Positions 16,895 through 26,817 are shown, counted from the first letter of the stretch. The stretch: DNA of 64,000 bases from an uncultured Treponema sp. (GCA_947167345.1 CAMVHR010000010.1:1-64000), one strand, 5' to 3'. A program made the numbers and translations. The notes: a model not told the origin generated them from the sequence alone.

Positions 16895-19390
16895 ATGTAT
16901 ATGATTACACTTAAATTTGGTGGAACAAGTATGGGTTCTGCCCGTCGCATTCTGAACAGCGTTGATATTATGATTGGTCGTGCATCTACAGACCGCATTT
17001 CAGTTGTCGTCAGCGCAGTGGCTGGAGTTTCAAACAAGCTGCAGGAAGCCATTGACGGGTGTGTTGCTGGCGGTTCTGCTGAAAATTATGTAACACAGAT
17101 TAAGAATATACATTCTGACATTTGTTCTGAAATAAAGGCATCTGTTGCTGAATTTGACAAAGAAAGTGTTGTTGCAAAAATAGACGGAATTTTAAAAGAG
17201 CTTGAAAAGCTGCTTTCTGGTCTTGTTTCCTTCGGAGAATGTCCTAAAAGCGTTCATTGCCGCATAATGGGAATGGGCGAACTGATGTGTGCTCCTATTG
17301 TAGAAGCTGTACTTTCTGCCAAAAAACAGAGTGTCCTTCTCCTTGATTCTCGTAAATTCATTTATACGACAGGTTCTCAGAAAGAAGGTGACCCTGATTA
17401 TTCTCGCTGTGCAGAAGCTTTTGCTCCGTACAGGGATGGAAATCAGGCACAGATTCTTTTGTTCCCAGGGTTTATTTGCTCTTGGATTGGTGGTACTGGT
17501 GCAAAACCGGTAATGGGCTTGCTCGGACGCAATGGTAGTGACTTTTCTGCTGCTGTAGTAGGTGCTTCCCTTGGTTCCAAAAAAGTAGAGTTTTGGACAG
17601 ATGTTGACGGAATCTATTCCGCAGACCCTCGCATTGTAAAAGATGCAGTTCTTGTTCAAGACATGAGCTATGAAGAAGCCATGGAACTTTCTTTCTTTGG
17701 AAGTAAAGTTCTGCATCCAAAAACACTTGCTCCTCTTGCTGCAAAAAATATTGAAGCCTGGAGCTTGAACAGTCACAATCCTTCTGCCAGAGGAACACGC
17801 ATTGGTAAAGGACCTTTTGAAAGCGAAAAGAAAGCTGGTCCTGTACGTGGCATAAGCTGTCTTAAAGACTGTGCAATGGTTTCTGTAAGCGGTTCTGGCA
17901 TGAAGGGACGCAAAGGCATGGCTACACGCATTTTTTCTGCTGTAAGTAATGCCGGCATTTCCATTCTGCTTATTACTCAGTCTTCTTCTGAATATACACT
18001 TTCATTCTGTGTACGCAAGGAATTTGCAAACCGAGTACAGGATGTTCTTAAAAATGAATTTGCTCTTGAAATTGCAGGCAAACTTGTAAATCAGATTGAT
18101 GTACGCCCTGATTGTGCCATTGTTTCAATTATTGGCGATGCCATGAAGGAAAAGCGTGGTGTTGCCGGTACGTTCTTTAATGCCATTGCCTCACGAGACA
18201 TTAACATTATGGCTATTGCACAGGGAGCTGGCGAGCGCTCAATTTCTGCTGTAATTAATGCTGCTGATGGTGATACTGCTGTACGCATTGTTCATAAATT
18301 CTTCTTTAATACAGTTCAGACAATTCAGGTTTATGCATTTGGTGCAGGAACTATTGGCGGAACTATGATTGACCAGATTTGTGAGCAGCAGAAATCTCTT
18401 CTTGCACAGGGAATTGATATCCGTGTAATGGCAATTGCAAACATTGATGGCATGATTTTCAATTCCCATGGAATTGACTTGAAAGACTGGCGTGAACAGG
18501 TTAAGAAATCAGGTGAAAAGACAGATCTTGACCGCATTCTTGATTTTGTCCGCGATACAAAGCCTCTTAATCCTATATTTGTTGACTGTACTGCAAGCTA
18601 CGATTTGCCAGAACGGTATATAGACATTCTTAAGGCAGGCATGAACATTGCAACTCCTAACAAGCGTGCAAACTCTATGAGCATGGATTTTTACCGCAAG
18701 TTGCGTGAGACTGCAAATGAAATGCATGTGCGTTTCCTTTATGAAACAAACGTTGGTGCAGGTCTTCCTATTATTGATACTCTTCAAAACTTGTTTAAGT
18801 CAGGAGACCGCCTTACAGCATTTAATGGAATTATGTCTGGTTCCCTCAGCTATATTTTTGGACGTCTTGATGAAGGAGCTAAGTTTAGTGAAGCTGTTCT
18901 TCAGGCAAAGGAACTTCGCTATACAGAGCCTGATCCTCGCGATGACCTTAAGGGAACAGACGTTGCTCGTAAGGCTTTGATTATTGCCCGTGAAGCTGGA
19001 ATGGATATAGAAATTGAAGACATTCAGATGAATTCTATCTTCCCAGAAGGATTCAGTCTTGAAGGTTCTACAGAAGAATTCCTTAAGAAACTGCCTGAAC
19101 TTGATGATTATTTTGATAAGAAAATGGCAGCTCTTAAAAAAGAGAATAAAGTACTCCGCATGGGAGCAAGCATCAAAGATGGAAAAGTCAGCGTAGGTAT
19201 GCTTGAAGTAGGACCTGAGGATCCTTTGTACGGTGTACGCGGTGGAGAAAATGCCTTTGTATTTACAACAGCACGTTACACACCAATTCCTTTGACTGTT
19301 CGCGGTTATGGTGCTGGTGCTGGTGTTACTGCTGCTGGTGTATTCGGCGACATTCTGCGCACTGTAAGCTGGAATATGTCCAGTTTCTAA
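16895..19390 (+). CDS. thrA: Bifunctional aspartokinase / homoserine dehydrogenase
   Basis: ITLKFGGTSMGSARRI, NGSDFSAAVVGASLG, two ACT-like segments, HSD part VYAFGAGTIGG...GIMSGSLSYIF. Confidence 0.95.
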   Translation: MYMITLKFGGTSMGSARRILNSVDIMIGRASTDRISVVVSAVAGVSNKLQEAIDGCVAGGSAENYVTQIKNIHSDICSEIKASVAEFDKESVVAKIDGILKELEKLLSGLVSFGECPKSVHCRIMGMGELMCAPIVEAVLSAKKQSVLLLDSRKFIYTTGSQKEGDPDYSRCAEAFAPYRDGNQAQILLFPGFICSWIGGTGAKPVMGLLGRNGSDFSAAVVGASLGSKKVEFWTDVDGIYSADPRIVKDAVLVQDMSYEEAMELSFFGSKVLHPKTLAPLAAKNIEAWSLNSHNPSARGTRIGKGPFESEKKAGPVRGISCLKDCAMVSVSGSGMKGRKGMATRIFSAVSNAGISILLITQSSSEYTLSFCVRKEFANRVQDVLKNEFALEIAGKLVNQIDVRPDCAIVSIIGDAMKEKRGVAGTFFNAIASRDINIMAIAQGAGERSISAVINAADGDTAVRIVHKFFFNTVQTIQVYAFGAGTIGGTMIDQICEQQKSLLAQGIDIRVMAIANIDGMIFNSHGIDLKDWREQVKKSGEKTDLDRILDFVRDTKPLNPIFVDCTASYDLPERYIDILKAGMNIATPNKRANSMSMDFYRKLRETANEMHVRFLYETNVGAGLPIIDTLQNLFKSGDRLTAFNGIMSGSLSYIFGRLDEGAKFSEAVLQAKELRYTEPDPRDDLKGTDVARKALIIAREAGMDIEIEDIQMNSIFPEGFSLEGSTEEFLKKLPELDDYFDKKMAALKKENKVLRMGASIKDGKVSVGMLEVGPEDPLYGVRGGENAFVFTTARYTPIPLTVRGYGAGAGVTAAGVFGDILRTVSWNMSSF

Positions 19391-19406
19391 AATAGGAAGG
19401 TTCTAA

Positions 19407-21329
19407 TTGGTTGTAGTTCTTAAGAAAGATATTTCTGAAAATCAGAAGAATGGCATACGCGACTTTCTTGTTCAGAAAAATTTTAAAGTGAACGAGATTG
19501 TCGGTGAAGAAGATACTGTTATTGCCGCTGTCGGCAGGCATTCTGTTGACAAGGTCGAGGTAGAAGCTCTTCCTGGTGTTTATGCCGTAATTCCTATCAG
19601 TAAACCGTATAAGCTTGCAAGCCGTGAGTTTAAAAGAGAAGATACTGTTGTAGAAGTGCCTAACAGACGTGGACAGAAAATCCGCATAGGGGGAAACAGG
19701 GTTGTTGCAATTGCTGGTCCCCGTGCTGTAGAAAGCCGTGAGCAGATTATGGAAACTGCTGCGGCTGTTGCTGCAAGCGGTGCTGTCATGCTTAGAGGCG
19801 GTGCTTACGAGCCTAATTCTTCTCCTTATAAATTTCAGGGGCTTGGCGAGCAGGCTTTGAAATATCTAAAAGAAGCTGGTGACAAGTATGGTCTTCCGAT
19901 TGTAACGGAAATTCTTTCTCCTGAACTTATTCCTGTAATGCAGGATTATGTTGATGTGTACCAGATTGGTGCACGCAACATGCAGGATTTTAATCTGCTT
20001 AAAAAAGTTGGTGCTACAGGAAAGCCTGTTATTTTGCGCCGAAGCCATTCTGCAACTCTTGAAGAATTGCTTATGTCGGCAGAATATCTGCTTTCATCTG
20101 GTACTGATAATGTTATTCTTTGTGAACGTGGAATAAGGACTTTTGAGCCTTCTACGCGTAATACCTTAGATTTGTCGGCTGTGCCGATGCTTAGGGCTCT
20201 TACACATCTTCCGATTATTGTAGACCCAAGTCATTCTCTTTCTGTTCGTGACAGCGTAAGTTCCATGGGACTTGCGGCAATTGCATCTGGTGCAGACGGA
20301 TTGATGCTTGAAGTACACAGCCATCCTGAAAAGGCTTTGGTTGATGGTGCTTCTTCAATGATGCCTGCTCAGTTTGATAAGATGATGCATGATATAGAAG
20401 CTCTTGCTCCTGTAATGGGCAAAGCCGTTGCTCATATCCGCGAGGAAAAACGCGAGAAGGTTGTTTGTGCTTATAGTGGAAAGCGCGGTGCGTATGCAGA
20501 GCAGGCTATAAGCAGATATTTTGATGCTGCCGATGTTGAAGCAGTTGCTGTTGATTCTTTTAGCGAAATTTTCCAGAGTGTTACGGACTGCAAGGTTGAC
20601 TACGGTATGGTTCCTATTGAAAACAGTCTTGCAGGTTCTGTGTACCAGAACTATGACAATTTCAGCCGCTTTGAGGATGTTACCATTGTTGGTGCTGTTA
20701 CCTTGAATATCCGGCATTCGCTTCTTGGTGTAAAGGGTGCAACTCTAGATGATGTAAAGACTGTATATTCACATCCTCAGGGATTCGGTCAGTGTAAGAA
20801 ATTCTTAGATAAATACAAAGAATGGGCTCAGATTGATTCTGTTTCTACGGCAACGGCTGCCGAAGCTGTAAGTAAAGCCGGTGACAAGTCTAACGCTGCC
20901 ATTGCTAGTACTGTAAATGCTTCTTTGTATAATCTTGATATTCTTGCAGAAGACATTGAAAATGACCCAAGCAACTTTACTCGCTTTGTTGTAATTCAGT
21001 CTACGGCAATTGCAGGCACAAAATCAAAAGAACTTAACATTAAGCCTAATATGGCAAGCTTTATCATTAAGACAAAGAATGAACCTGGTGCTTTGTATAG
21101 AACGCTTGGTGTGTTTGAAAATTATAAGATAAATCTTACACGTCTTGAATCAAGACCTCTGGAAGGTCAGCCGTGGAACTACTGGTTCTATGCGGATGCA
21201 GAACTTTCTGGAATTCCTTGTGCGGGGCATGATGATATTATTGAGTATGTTCATAAAGTGACCGATGAGTTGAAGGATAATACCGAAGATGTACGTCTTT
21301 TGGGCATTTATCATGAAGACCGTCATTAA
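19407..21329 (+). CDS. Fusion of type I-beta DAHP synthase domain and prephenate dehydratase with ACT domain
   Basis: TTG start; DAHPS motifs LRGGAYEPNSSPYKFQGLG, QIGARNMQ, ILCERGIRTFE, VDPSHS; PDT motifs AYSGKRGAYAEQA, VPIENSLAGSV, SHPQGFGQC; ACT NEPGALYRTLG. Confidence 0.9.
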   Translation: MVVVLKKDISENQKNGIRDFLVQKNFKVNEIVGEEDTVIAAVGRHSVDKVEVEALPGVYAVIPISKPYKLASREFKREDTVVEVPNRRGQKIRIGGNRVVAIAGPRAVESREQIMETAAAVAASGAVMLRGGAYEPNSSPYKFQGLGEQALKYLKEAGDKYGLPIVTEILSPELIPVMQDYVDVYQIGARNMQDFNLLKKVGATGKPVILRRSHSATLEELLMSAEYLLSSGTDNVILCERGIRTFEPSTRNTLDLSAVPMLRALTHLPIIVDPSHSLSVRDSVSSMGLAAIASGADGLMLEVHSHPEKALVDGASSMMPAQFDKMMHDIEALAPVMGKAVAHIREEKREKVVCAYSGKRGAYAEQAISRYFDAADVEAVAVDSFSEIFQSVTDCKVDYGMVPIENSLAGSVYQNYDNFSRFEDVTIVGAVTLNIRHSLLGVKGATLDDVKTVYSHPQGFGQCKKFLDKYKEWAQIDSVSTATAAEAVSKAGDKSNAAIASTVNASLYNLDILAEDIENDPSNFTRFVVIQSTAIAGTKSKELNIKPNMASFIIKTKNEPGALYRTLGVFENYKINLTRLESRPLEGQPWNYWFYADAELSGIPCAGHDDIIEYVHKVTDELKDNTEDVRLLGIYHEDRH

Positions 21330-21349
21330 TTAAGGGAGGAAACGAATTT

Positions 21350-21844
21350 ATGGAAGAAAAGTATGTTTTGTCTGTTCTTGTAGAAAACCATGCAGGTGTA
21401 TTGAGCCGTGTTTCAGGACTTTTTAGCCGCCGCGGATACAATATTGACTCTCTTACTGTATGTGAGACAGCAGATCCAGAACGCTCAAGAATGACAATTG
21501 TTGTTCGTGGTGATGAATATATCCTTGAGCAGATTGAAAAGCAGCTTTCTAAGCTGGTAGAAGTAATTTCTATTGAGCATTGCAATCCGTCAACTACAAC
21601 TCAGCGTGAAATGGCCTTGATAAAGGTAAAAGCAGACGGTCCTAACCGTGCTGTCATTATTGAAACTTGTAATATATTCAGGGCACACATTGTTGATGTT
21701 GCGGAGGAATCCCTTATTGTTGAAGCTACAGGTAGCGAAGATAAAATCTCTTCCCTCATCCGCCTGCTTGAACCTTATGGCATCATGGAATTGTTGAAAT
21801 CAGGTTTGACAGCAATGGATCGTGGCTCAAAGATAATGAAATAG
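21350..21844 (+). CDS. ilvN: Acetolactate synthase small (regulatory) subunit
   Basis: YVLSVLVENHAGVLSRVSGLFSRRGYNIDSLTV; RBS gggaggaaac. Confidence 0.93.
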   Translation: MEEKYVLSVLVENHAGVLSRVSGLFSRRGYNIDSLTVCETADPERSRMTIVVRGDEYILEQIEKQLSKLVEVISIEHCNPSTTTQREMALIKVKADGPNRAVIIETCNIFRAHIVDVAEESLIVEATGSEDKISSLIRLLEPYGIMELLKSGLTAMDRGSKIMK

Positions 21845-21849
21845 CCTTT

Positions 21850-22266
21850 TTAAACTTTGACCCATTTGTCATCAAAAATCTGCCAGCTGTTACATTCTAG
21901 AACTGCACGTGCTTTTCTGAATACACGCAGCTGCAAAGGAAAAGCGTCTGAATTAATTTCAGGCGCTTTTTTTATTGGCTGTTTACTGGTAGCAAAAACT
22001 ATTTGCAGATTGTCATGCGAGCCGTCTGCATATTTTAGTACGAAAGGAAAATACAGCTGGCAATCTTCAAGTTTTGGTGCAAGAATGCTACAGCTTTCAA
22101 GTTTTTTATTTACTATATTTTCAGGTTCAGGTGTAAAAGCAAAAAGAGGGTATTGTGGAAAAAGAAATTCCAAAGGAGTTTTTTTTCTGTTATAGGTGAA
22201 AATGATATTCTTCTGCATCTGTGAAAGCTTTAGAAGTATGTCTTTATGCGGTATATATGCAGTCAT
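21850..22266 (-). CDS. Hypothetical protein
   Basis: ORF MTAYIPHKDILLKLSQMQ...WQIFDDKWVKV; the upstream ATG at 22320 would overlap the divergent gene. Confidence 0.5.
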   Translation of the reverse strand: MTAYIPHKDILLKLSQMQKNIIFTYNRKKTPLEFLFPQYPLFAFTPEPENIVNKKLESCSILAPKLEDCQLYFPFVLKYADGSHDNLQIVFATSKQPIKKAPEINSDAFPLQLRVFRKARAVLECNSWQIFDDKWVKV

Positions 22267-22311
22267 TTTATTAGTGTAGAATAAATCAAAAAAAAAGTGT
22301 AGTATGCCTGT

Positions 22312-24081
22312 ATGACTCATAAATTGGTTAAGGCTTCTTTTCTTACTTTTTTACTTGCAGCGACAGGTATTATCATATATGTAACATTTGCTAGAATGTC
22401 AGTTTCTGGTACTGTACTTGGAATGAACGGAGAGAGTTTCATTGCATTAAATTCTCAGGCCGCAAAAGCTCGTGTCACGAGTCCATATAAAAATTCTTCA
22501 CTGTATTATCAGTTTACGAATAATCAGCGTACTCATTTAATGAACAGAATTCAGAAAAATAGTGGAGCTGCCGTTCAGGCAACTTTTAAAATACTTGGCA
22601 AGCATGAAAATTTAAAAAATGAAAAGCCCTTTGAGTTTGGTTTTCTGTATGATACTGATGGCAAGCTTTCAGTGGGAAATAATATCGTAAAAGGCGATTT
22701 TGCCCAGCTGGTTCATCGTGGAAAAGATGCCGTTTCTGTTTCAATTTGTATTTGCGATGCAAATAATGTTCCTTCAGGCTTTTTTGTACACGGGACACTT
22801 CCGTATGAACTTGCAGAAATACGTATTGTTGACATGAAAATAGGATGGGACAGAAGTTCTTCAATTGAATTATATGCGTTCGGCGTTAATGGTGGCGATA
22901 TATCTAATGTTTCTGCTAAAAAATTTGATACTGCTGAAGGAGCTGTTCTCTTTCCTTCTGATAAGAATTTTCCTATGCCAAAAGTAATTGTCAAGCTAAA
23001 ACCTGCAAAGACAATAGGGACTCTTAACAATCAGGAAACTCTTACCATTTATTACGGAAAAGAAAAATTTTCTGTCAGACGCTCATATTCACAGAATTCA
23101 TTTACACTGCAGCTTGCAGGATTAAAATCCGACTACGATATGCTTGAATTTGCAGAACCGGCAGAAATTATTTCGGTAATGCTTTCAGGTAATGAAAAAA
23201 AACTGAATGCAGATAACAAAGGAAGAGTATATTATCCTTTAGTTACAGACTTGGGATTAATTGTCAAATGGCCACAACAGAAATGGCGTACTCAAGATTA
23301 TGAATTATTTGAATGGGAAGAAATTCCTAATGTGCTGTTCTTTGATTTTGCAGATTATGAAGTACAGAATGATTTTCTTACCCGTCTTGCCTATTTTGTT
23401 GAAAAAGCCGGATATCGTGGAACTCTTGTTAGCGACGATTTTATTGCCACGCATCACGGATATAATGCGCATGATTATAAGGCTAAGGATTTAGCAGAGT
23501 TTTTTACTACGGCATCTTTACAGGACTTTCAGCTAAAACCGCGTGAGCTGCTGCTCAGGGACATACTTGTAAAAAACAATGTTATTATAGAAGAAAAAGA
23601 TGGTGCTTACTCCGAAGGTAAGGGGGCTGTAATTTCTATTTCGCGTCAGTCACCTGAAAACTTACGCTGGCAGTTTCTGGCACATGAGAGCTGGCATGGA
23701 ATTTTCTTTACTAATGAATCTTTTCGCCATAAAGTTTCTCTGATTTACAATGCCTTTGATGATACGAGTCTTGAATTCATTAAGACTTTTTGGGAAACAC
23801 AGAATGGACTCAATTATGATCGAAATGATGATTATTTGATGCGCAATGAATTTATGGCATATATAATGCAACAAAGGTTTTCGGCTATTGGAGATTATTT
23901 TGTCTCCCTTGCGAAACGCAACTCTGTCAATCAGTTTGAACCTGAGCTTGCTGCCTATATTAGGGACACTCAGGCCTCTGAATTTGTTGCAGCAGGCAAA
24001 GAACTTAATGACTATGCCTTTAATAACTTCGGCTTCGCAGCCGGCCGTGTGCATTTAATCTCTCGTTCATATCGAGATTAA
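22312..24081 (+). CDS. Membrane-anchored putative zinc metallopeptidase (HExxH)
   Basis: N-terminal TM; FLAHESWHGIFF (HESWH) and downstream NEFMAYIMQQR glutamate candidate. Confidence 0.6.
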   Translation: MTHKLVKASFLTFLLAATGIIIYVTFARMSVSGTVLGMNGESFIALNSQAAKARVTSPYKNSSLYYQFTNNQRTHLMNRIQKNSGAAVQATFKILGKHENLKNEKPFEFGFLYDTDGKLSVGNNIVKGDFAQLVHRGKDAVSVSICICDANNVPSGFFVHGTLPYELAEIRIVDMKIGWDRSSSIELYAFGVNGGDISNVSAKKFDTAEGAVLFPSDKNFPMPKVIVKLKPAKTIGTLNNQETLTIYYGKEKFSVRRSYSQNSFTLQLAGLKSDYDMLEFAEPAEIISVMLSGNEKKLNADNKGRVYYPLVTDLGLIVKWPQQKWRTQDYELFEWEEIPNVLFFDFADYEVQNDFLTRLAYFVEKAGYRGTLVSDDFIATHHGYNAHDYKAKDLAEFFTTASLQDFQLKPRELLLRDILVKNNVIIEEKDGAYSEGKGAVISISRQSPENLRWQFLAHESWHGIFFTNESFRHKVSLIYNAFDDTSLEFIKTFWETQNGLNYDRNDDYLMRNEFMAYIMQQRFSAIGDYFVSLAKRNSVNQFEPELAAYIRDTQASEFVAAGKELNDYAFNNFGFAAGRVHLISRSYRD

Positions 24082-24628
24082 AAACCTTTTCTGCTCCAAC
24101 TGTGGTTGGCGGTCCGTGTCCCGGCATGATGACAGTTTCATCTGTCTGTGAAAAGATTTTTTCCTTTATTTTACTGACGAGCATTCTTTTTGAGTATTTA
24201 CTTGATGTTTCTCCGATAATGCCCGATGTAATCGCATCTCCTGTAAAGAGAACGTTTCCTATTTTGAAGACAAGGCTGTCTGCTGTGTGACCGGGAACTG
24301 CCATGTACTCGACTTTAAGCCCTGCCGGCATTATTATTCCGTCACCTTTCAGAACACAGGCGTTTGAAGAGCACAATCCGTAGTCTGCTGCATATATTAT
24401 TGGAGAATAAATCTTATTGAGCGTGCTAAGCCCCTTTACATGACTTGTGTGGTTGTGTGTTATAAGGACTGCTGTAAGATTGTAACCGCCTTCTTCTATC
24501 TGCTTTATCATTTGTGTTGTAATTTTTGCAGGATCAATCAGAAGTGCTTCCTTTACATTAGGATCATCATTCACAATAAGATAGCTGTTTGTAAATTCTT
24601 CTATAGTAAGATGGAAGTAGATTTTCAT
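24020..24628 (-). CDS. MBL-fold metallo-hydrolase
   Basis: LITHNHTSHVKG, VPGHTADSLVF, LFTGDAITSG, MPGHGPPTT. Confidence 0.88.
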   Translation of the reverse strand: MKIYFHLTIEEFTNSYLIVNDDPNVKEALLIDPAKITTQMIKQIEEGGYNLTAVLITHNHTSHVKGLSTLNKIYSPIIYAADYGLCSSNACVLKGDGIIMPAGLKVEYMAVPGHTADSLVFKIGNVLFTGDAITSGIIGETSSKYSKRMLVSKIKEKIFSQTDETVIMPGHGPPTTVGAEKVFNLDMNERLNAHGRLRSRSY

Positions 24629-25308
24629 AATTCGTTCTGCTCCTCATCATCGTAGGCAAACTGTTCCTGAAAGTCTCCCATAAGGCCCCCTTTTGTACGG
24701 TCAACAAGAGCTTCTTTTGTGTTTGACATTTTAAATGACATGCCGTCTCGGCTGGATTCATAAAATACAGTCTTTTTAAGATTGCAGTTTTTCATAGAGG
24801 CATTCATAAGAATTGATTTGATAAAACGAGTGTTATACAGGTCACTGTCGTCAAAACTGCACTGGTAAGCCATGATGCCGTTAAAATTATTGTGAATCAA
24901 GTCACTGCCTGTAAAGATTACATGTCCGAATCTGCATCCTGCATACGAAGAAAACTGTATGTTGCTGTTGTTAAAGTAACAGTCTGTAAATGTAGAAAAA
25001 TCATGTATGCACATTCTGATGACTACATTTTCTGCATGAATGTTAGAAAACAGGGAATTCTGAAAATTGCATCCAATGAATTTTTTGCCAGAAATGTCAA
25101 TTCCGTCTATAATGGATCCCTGCATATTCAATCCAATTATCTTGTCATGTGTCCTAACAAATTCTATTGTCTGCTGTTTTATTCCTGCCTGATCGGGATG
25201 ATGTTCCAGACAATAACCTGGACCTTCTGCAATATTGCCGTTTTCATCAAATTTTGAGACAGCCATTTTTTTGCATCCGGGATGCTGACAGGGATTGAAT
25301 AAGTACAT
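24625..25308 (-). CDS. Pentapeptide-repeat protein with N-terminal Cys/His cluster
   Basis: CQHPGCKK...CLEHH, then FIGCNFQNSLFSN..., FTGSDLIHNNFNG, FDDSDLYNTRF. Confidence 0.8.
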   Translation of the reverse strand: MYLFNPCQHPGCKKMAVSKFDENGNIAEGPGYCLEHHPDQAGIKQQTIEFVRTHDKIIGLNMQGSIIDGIDISGKKFIGCNFQNSLFSNIHAENVVIRMCIHDFSTFTDCYFNNSNIQFSSYAGCRFGHVIFTGSDLIHNNFNGIMAYQCSFDDSDLYNTRFIKSILMNASMKNCNLKKTVFYESSRDGMSFKMSNTKEALVDRTKGGLMGDFQEQFAYDDEEQNEL

Positions 25309-25325
25309 ATAGATACTTTACGCTA

Positions 25326-25622
25326 TTGAAAACATTTAGTCAAATGGCTAGAATATTTTTCATGTGTTGGAAGTGTGGTTCTGATATAACTTTGACTTCG
25401 CCCATATATAGGGAGTCTGAATGTCCTGTCTGTCATGCGGATTTACATTCGTGCAGAAACTGTTCCTTTTATTCTCCGGGAAGTCATTATGATTGCCATG
25501 AGACTATTGAGGAGCTTGTAAAAGATAAGGAGCGCTCAAATTTTTGTGACAGTTTTAAGGTCAAGACTCATTTTTCACCAAAGACTTTACCAAAAAATCT
25601 TGATGCGTTGTTTAATATATGA
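25326..25622 (+). CDS. Zinc-ribbon protein of unknown function
   Basis: CWKCGSD...CPVCHADLHSCRNCSFYSPGSHYDC; translationally coupled to murI. Confidence 0.65.
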   Translation: MKTFSQMARIFFMCWKCGSDITLTSPIYRESECPVCHADLHSCRNCSFYSPGSHYDCHETIEELVKDKERSNFCDSFKVKTHFSPKTLPKNLDALFNI

Positions 25623-26443
25623 AAAATTCTATTGATTTCGCTTTTTTGGACAGCGGAACGGGCGGCATTCCTTATATGAAGGAATTAAAAGGAAAGCTTC
25701 CATCCGTCCGCTGTGTATATTTGGGAGATACGGCTCATTTTCCCTATGGTCAGAAATCTGCCGCAGAAGTAACTGAATGTGCTGCTTCTTCGATTCGAAA
25801 AATCATAACCTTATGGAATCCTCGTGTGCTGATTATTGCCTGCAATACAATCAGTGTTACAGCTTTGGATGATTTACGCTCTATTTTTCCTGAACTGCCC
25901 ATTGTGGGCACAGTGCCTGCAATCCGCCTTGCTGCGCGTAAATCAAAAAACAGAAAGATTGGCCTCCTTGCCACTAATGCCACGGTAAGGCATCCTTACT
26001 GTGAAAGGCTTGTAAAAGATTATGCTTCTGACTGCCAGGTATTTAACAGAGGGGATCCTGATTTGATTTCATTTATTGAACATTCCCTTTTTACTGCTTC
26101 AAAAGAAGATCGGCTGGCTGCCGTACAGCCTTCTGTCGATTATTTTCTGTCAAATGGATGCGATACAATCATTTTGGGATGCACTCATTTTACTCACATG
26201 GCAAAAGACATTGCCGAAGTTGCAGGAAACAGCGTTATGATTGTGGACAGCAGGGAAGGAGTTGCAAATCAGGCAATAAAGATACAGAATCAGGAATCTT
26301 CTTTGGAACATGAAACAAAACTTCCTCTCTTTTTGCCTCCAGATAAAAGCTTTTTTGTTACAGAATGCCGTTCTTCTGCTGATGAAAAGGAATATGCCTC
26401 GTTGTGCAGGGCTTTTGACATTCCTTGGGGTGGAAAAATATAA
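25619..26443 (+). CDS. murI: Glutamate racemase
   Basis: FLDSGTGGIPYM, YLGDTAHFPYG, ACNTIS, LGCTHFTHM. Confidence 0.93.
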   Translation: MKNSIDFAFLDSGTGGIPYMKELKGKLPSVRCVYLGDTAHFPYGQKSAAEVTECAASSIRKIITLWNPRVLIIACNTISVTALDDLRSIFPELPIVGTVPAIRLAARKSKNRKIGLLATNATVRHPYCERLVKDYASDCQVFNRGDPDLISFIEHSLFTASKEDRLAAVQPSVDYFLSNGCDTIILGCTHFTHMAKDIAEVAGNSVMIVDSREGVANQAIKIQNQESSLEHETKLPLFLPPDKSFFVTECRSSADEKEYASLCRAFDIPWGGKI

Positions 26444-26449
26444 AAAAAA

Positions 26450-26471
26450 CATCCCGATGAAAATCGGGATG
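26450..26471 (-). terminator. Rho-independent terminator
   Basis: CATCCCGAT-gaaa-ATCGGGATG, T8 on the minus strand; serves rpsU. Confidence 0.88.
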
Positions 26472-26495
26472 CAACAAGATTAATAATCTCTAGAA

Positions 26496-26702
26496 TTAGT
26501 AATCCTTTTTCTCAGGTTTGCGCTTTTTGTTCAAAAGCTTGCGCTCCAAAGTTGTTTTCTTCTGGTGAAGAGTTGTAGAAGGCTTTACAAAGTACTCACG
26601 CTTTTTGAATTCGCGAACAATACCTTCTTTTTCAACCATACGCTTAAAACGTTTGATTGCTCTTTCAAGGTTCTCAGAATCGTCTACAACGATTGTTGCC
26701 AT
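26496..26702 (-). CDS. rpsU: 30S ribosomal protein S21
   Basis: [42 protein letters not shown]; start at 26702 rather than the track start. Confidence 0.93.
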   Translation of the reverse strand: MATIVVDDSENLERAIKRFKRMVEKEGIVREFKKREYFVKPSTTLHQKKTTLERKLLNKKRKPEKKDY

Positions 26703-26817
26703 TATTAATTCACCATCCTTTGCTTCGGAGATGCCGAAACATGCGATAATTTTACTTGAAAAATACAAGTAAATTCAAGGGCTTTTTATGCAAATTCATT
26801 AAATTCATAAAGAATTT

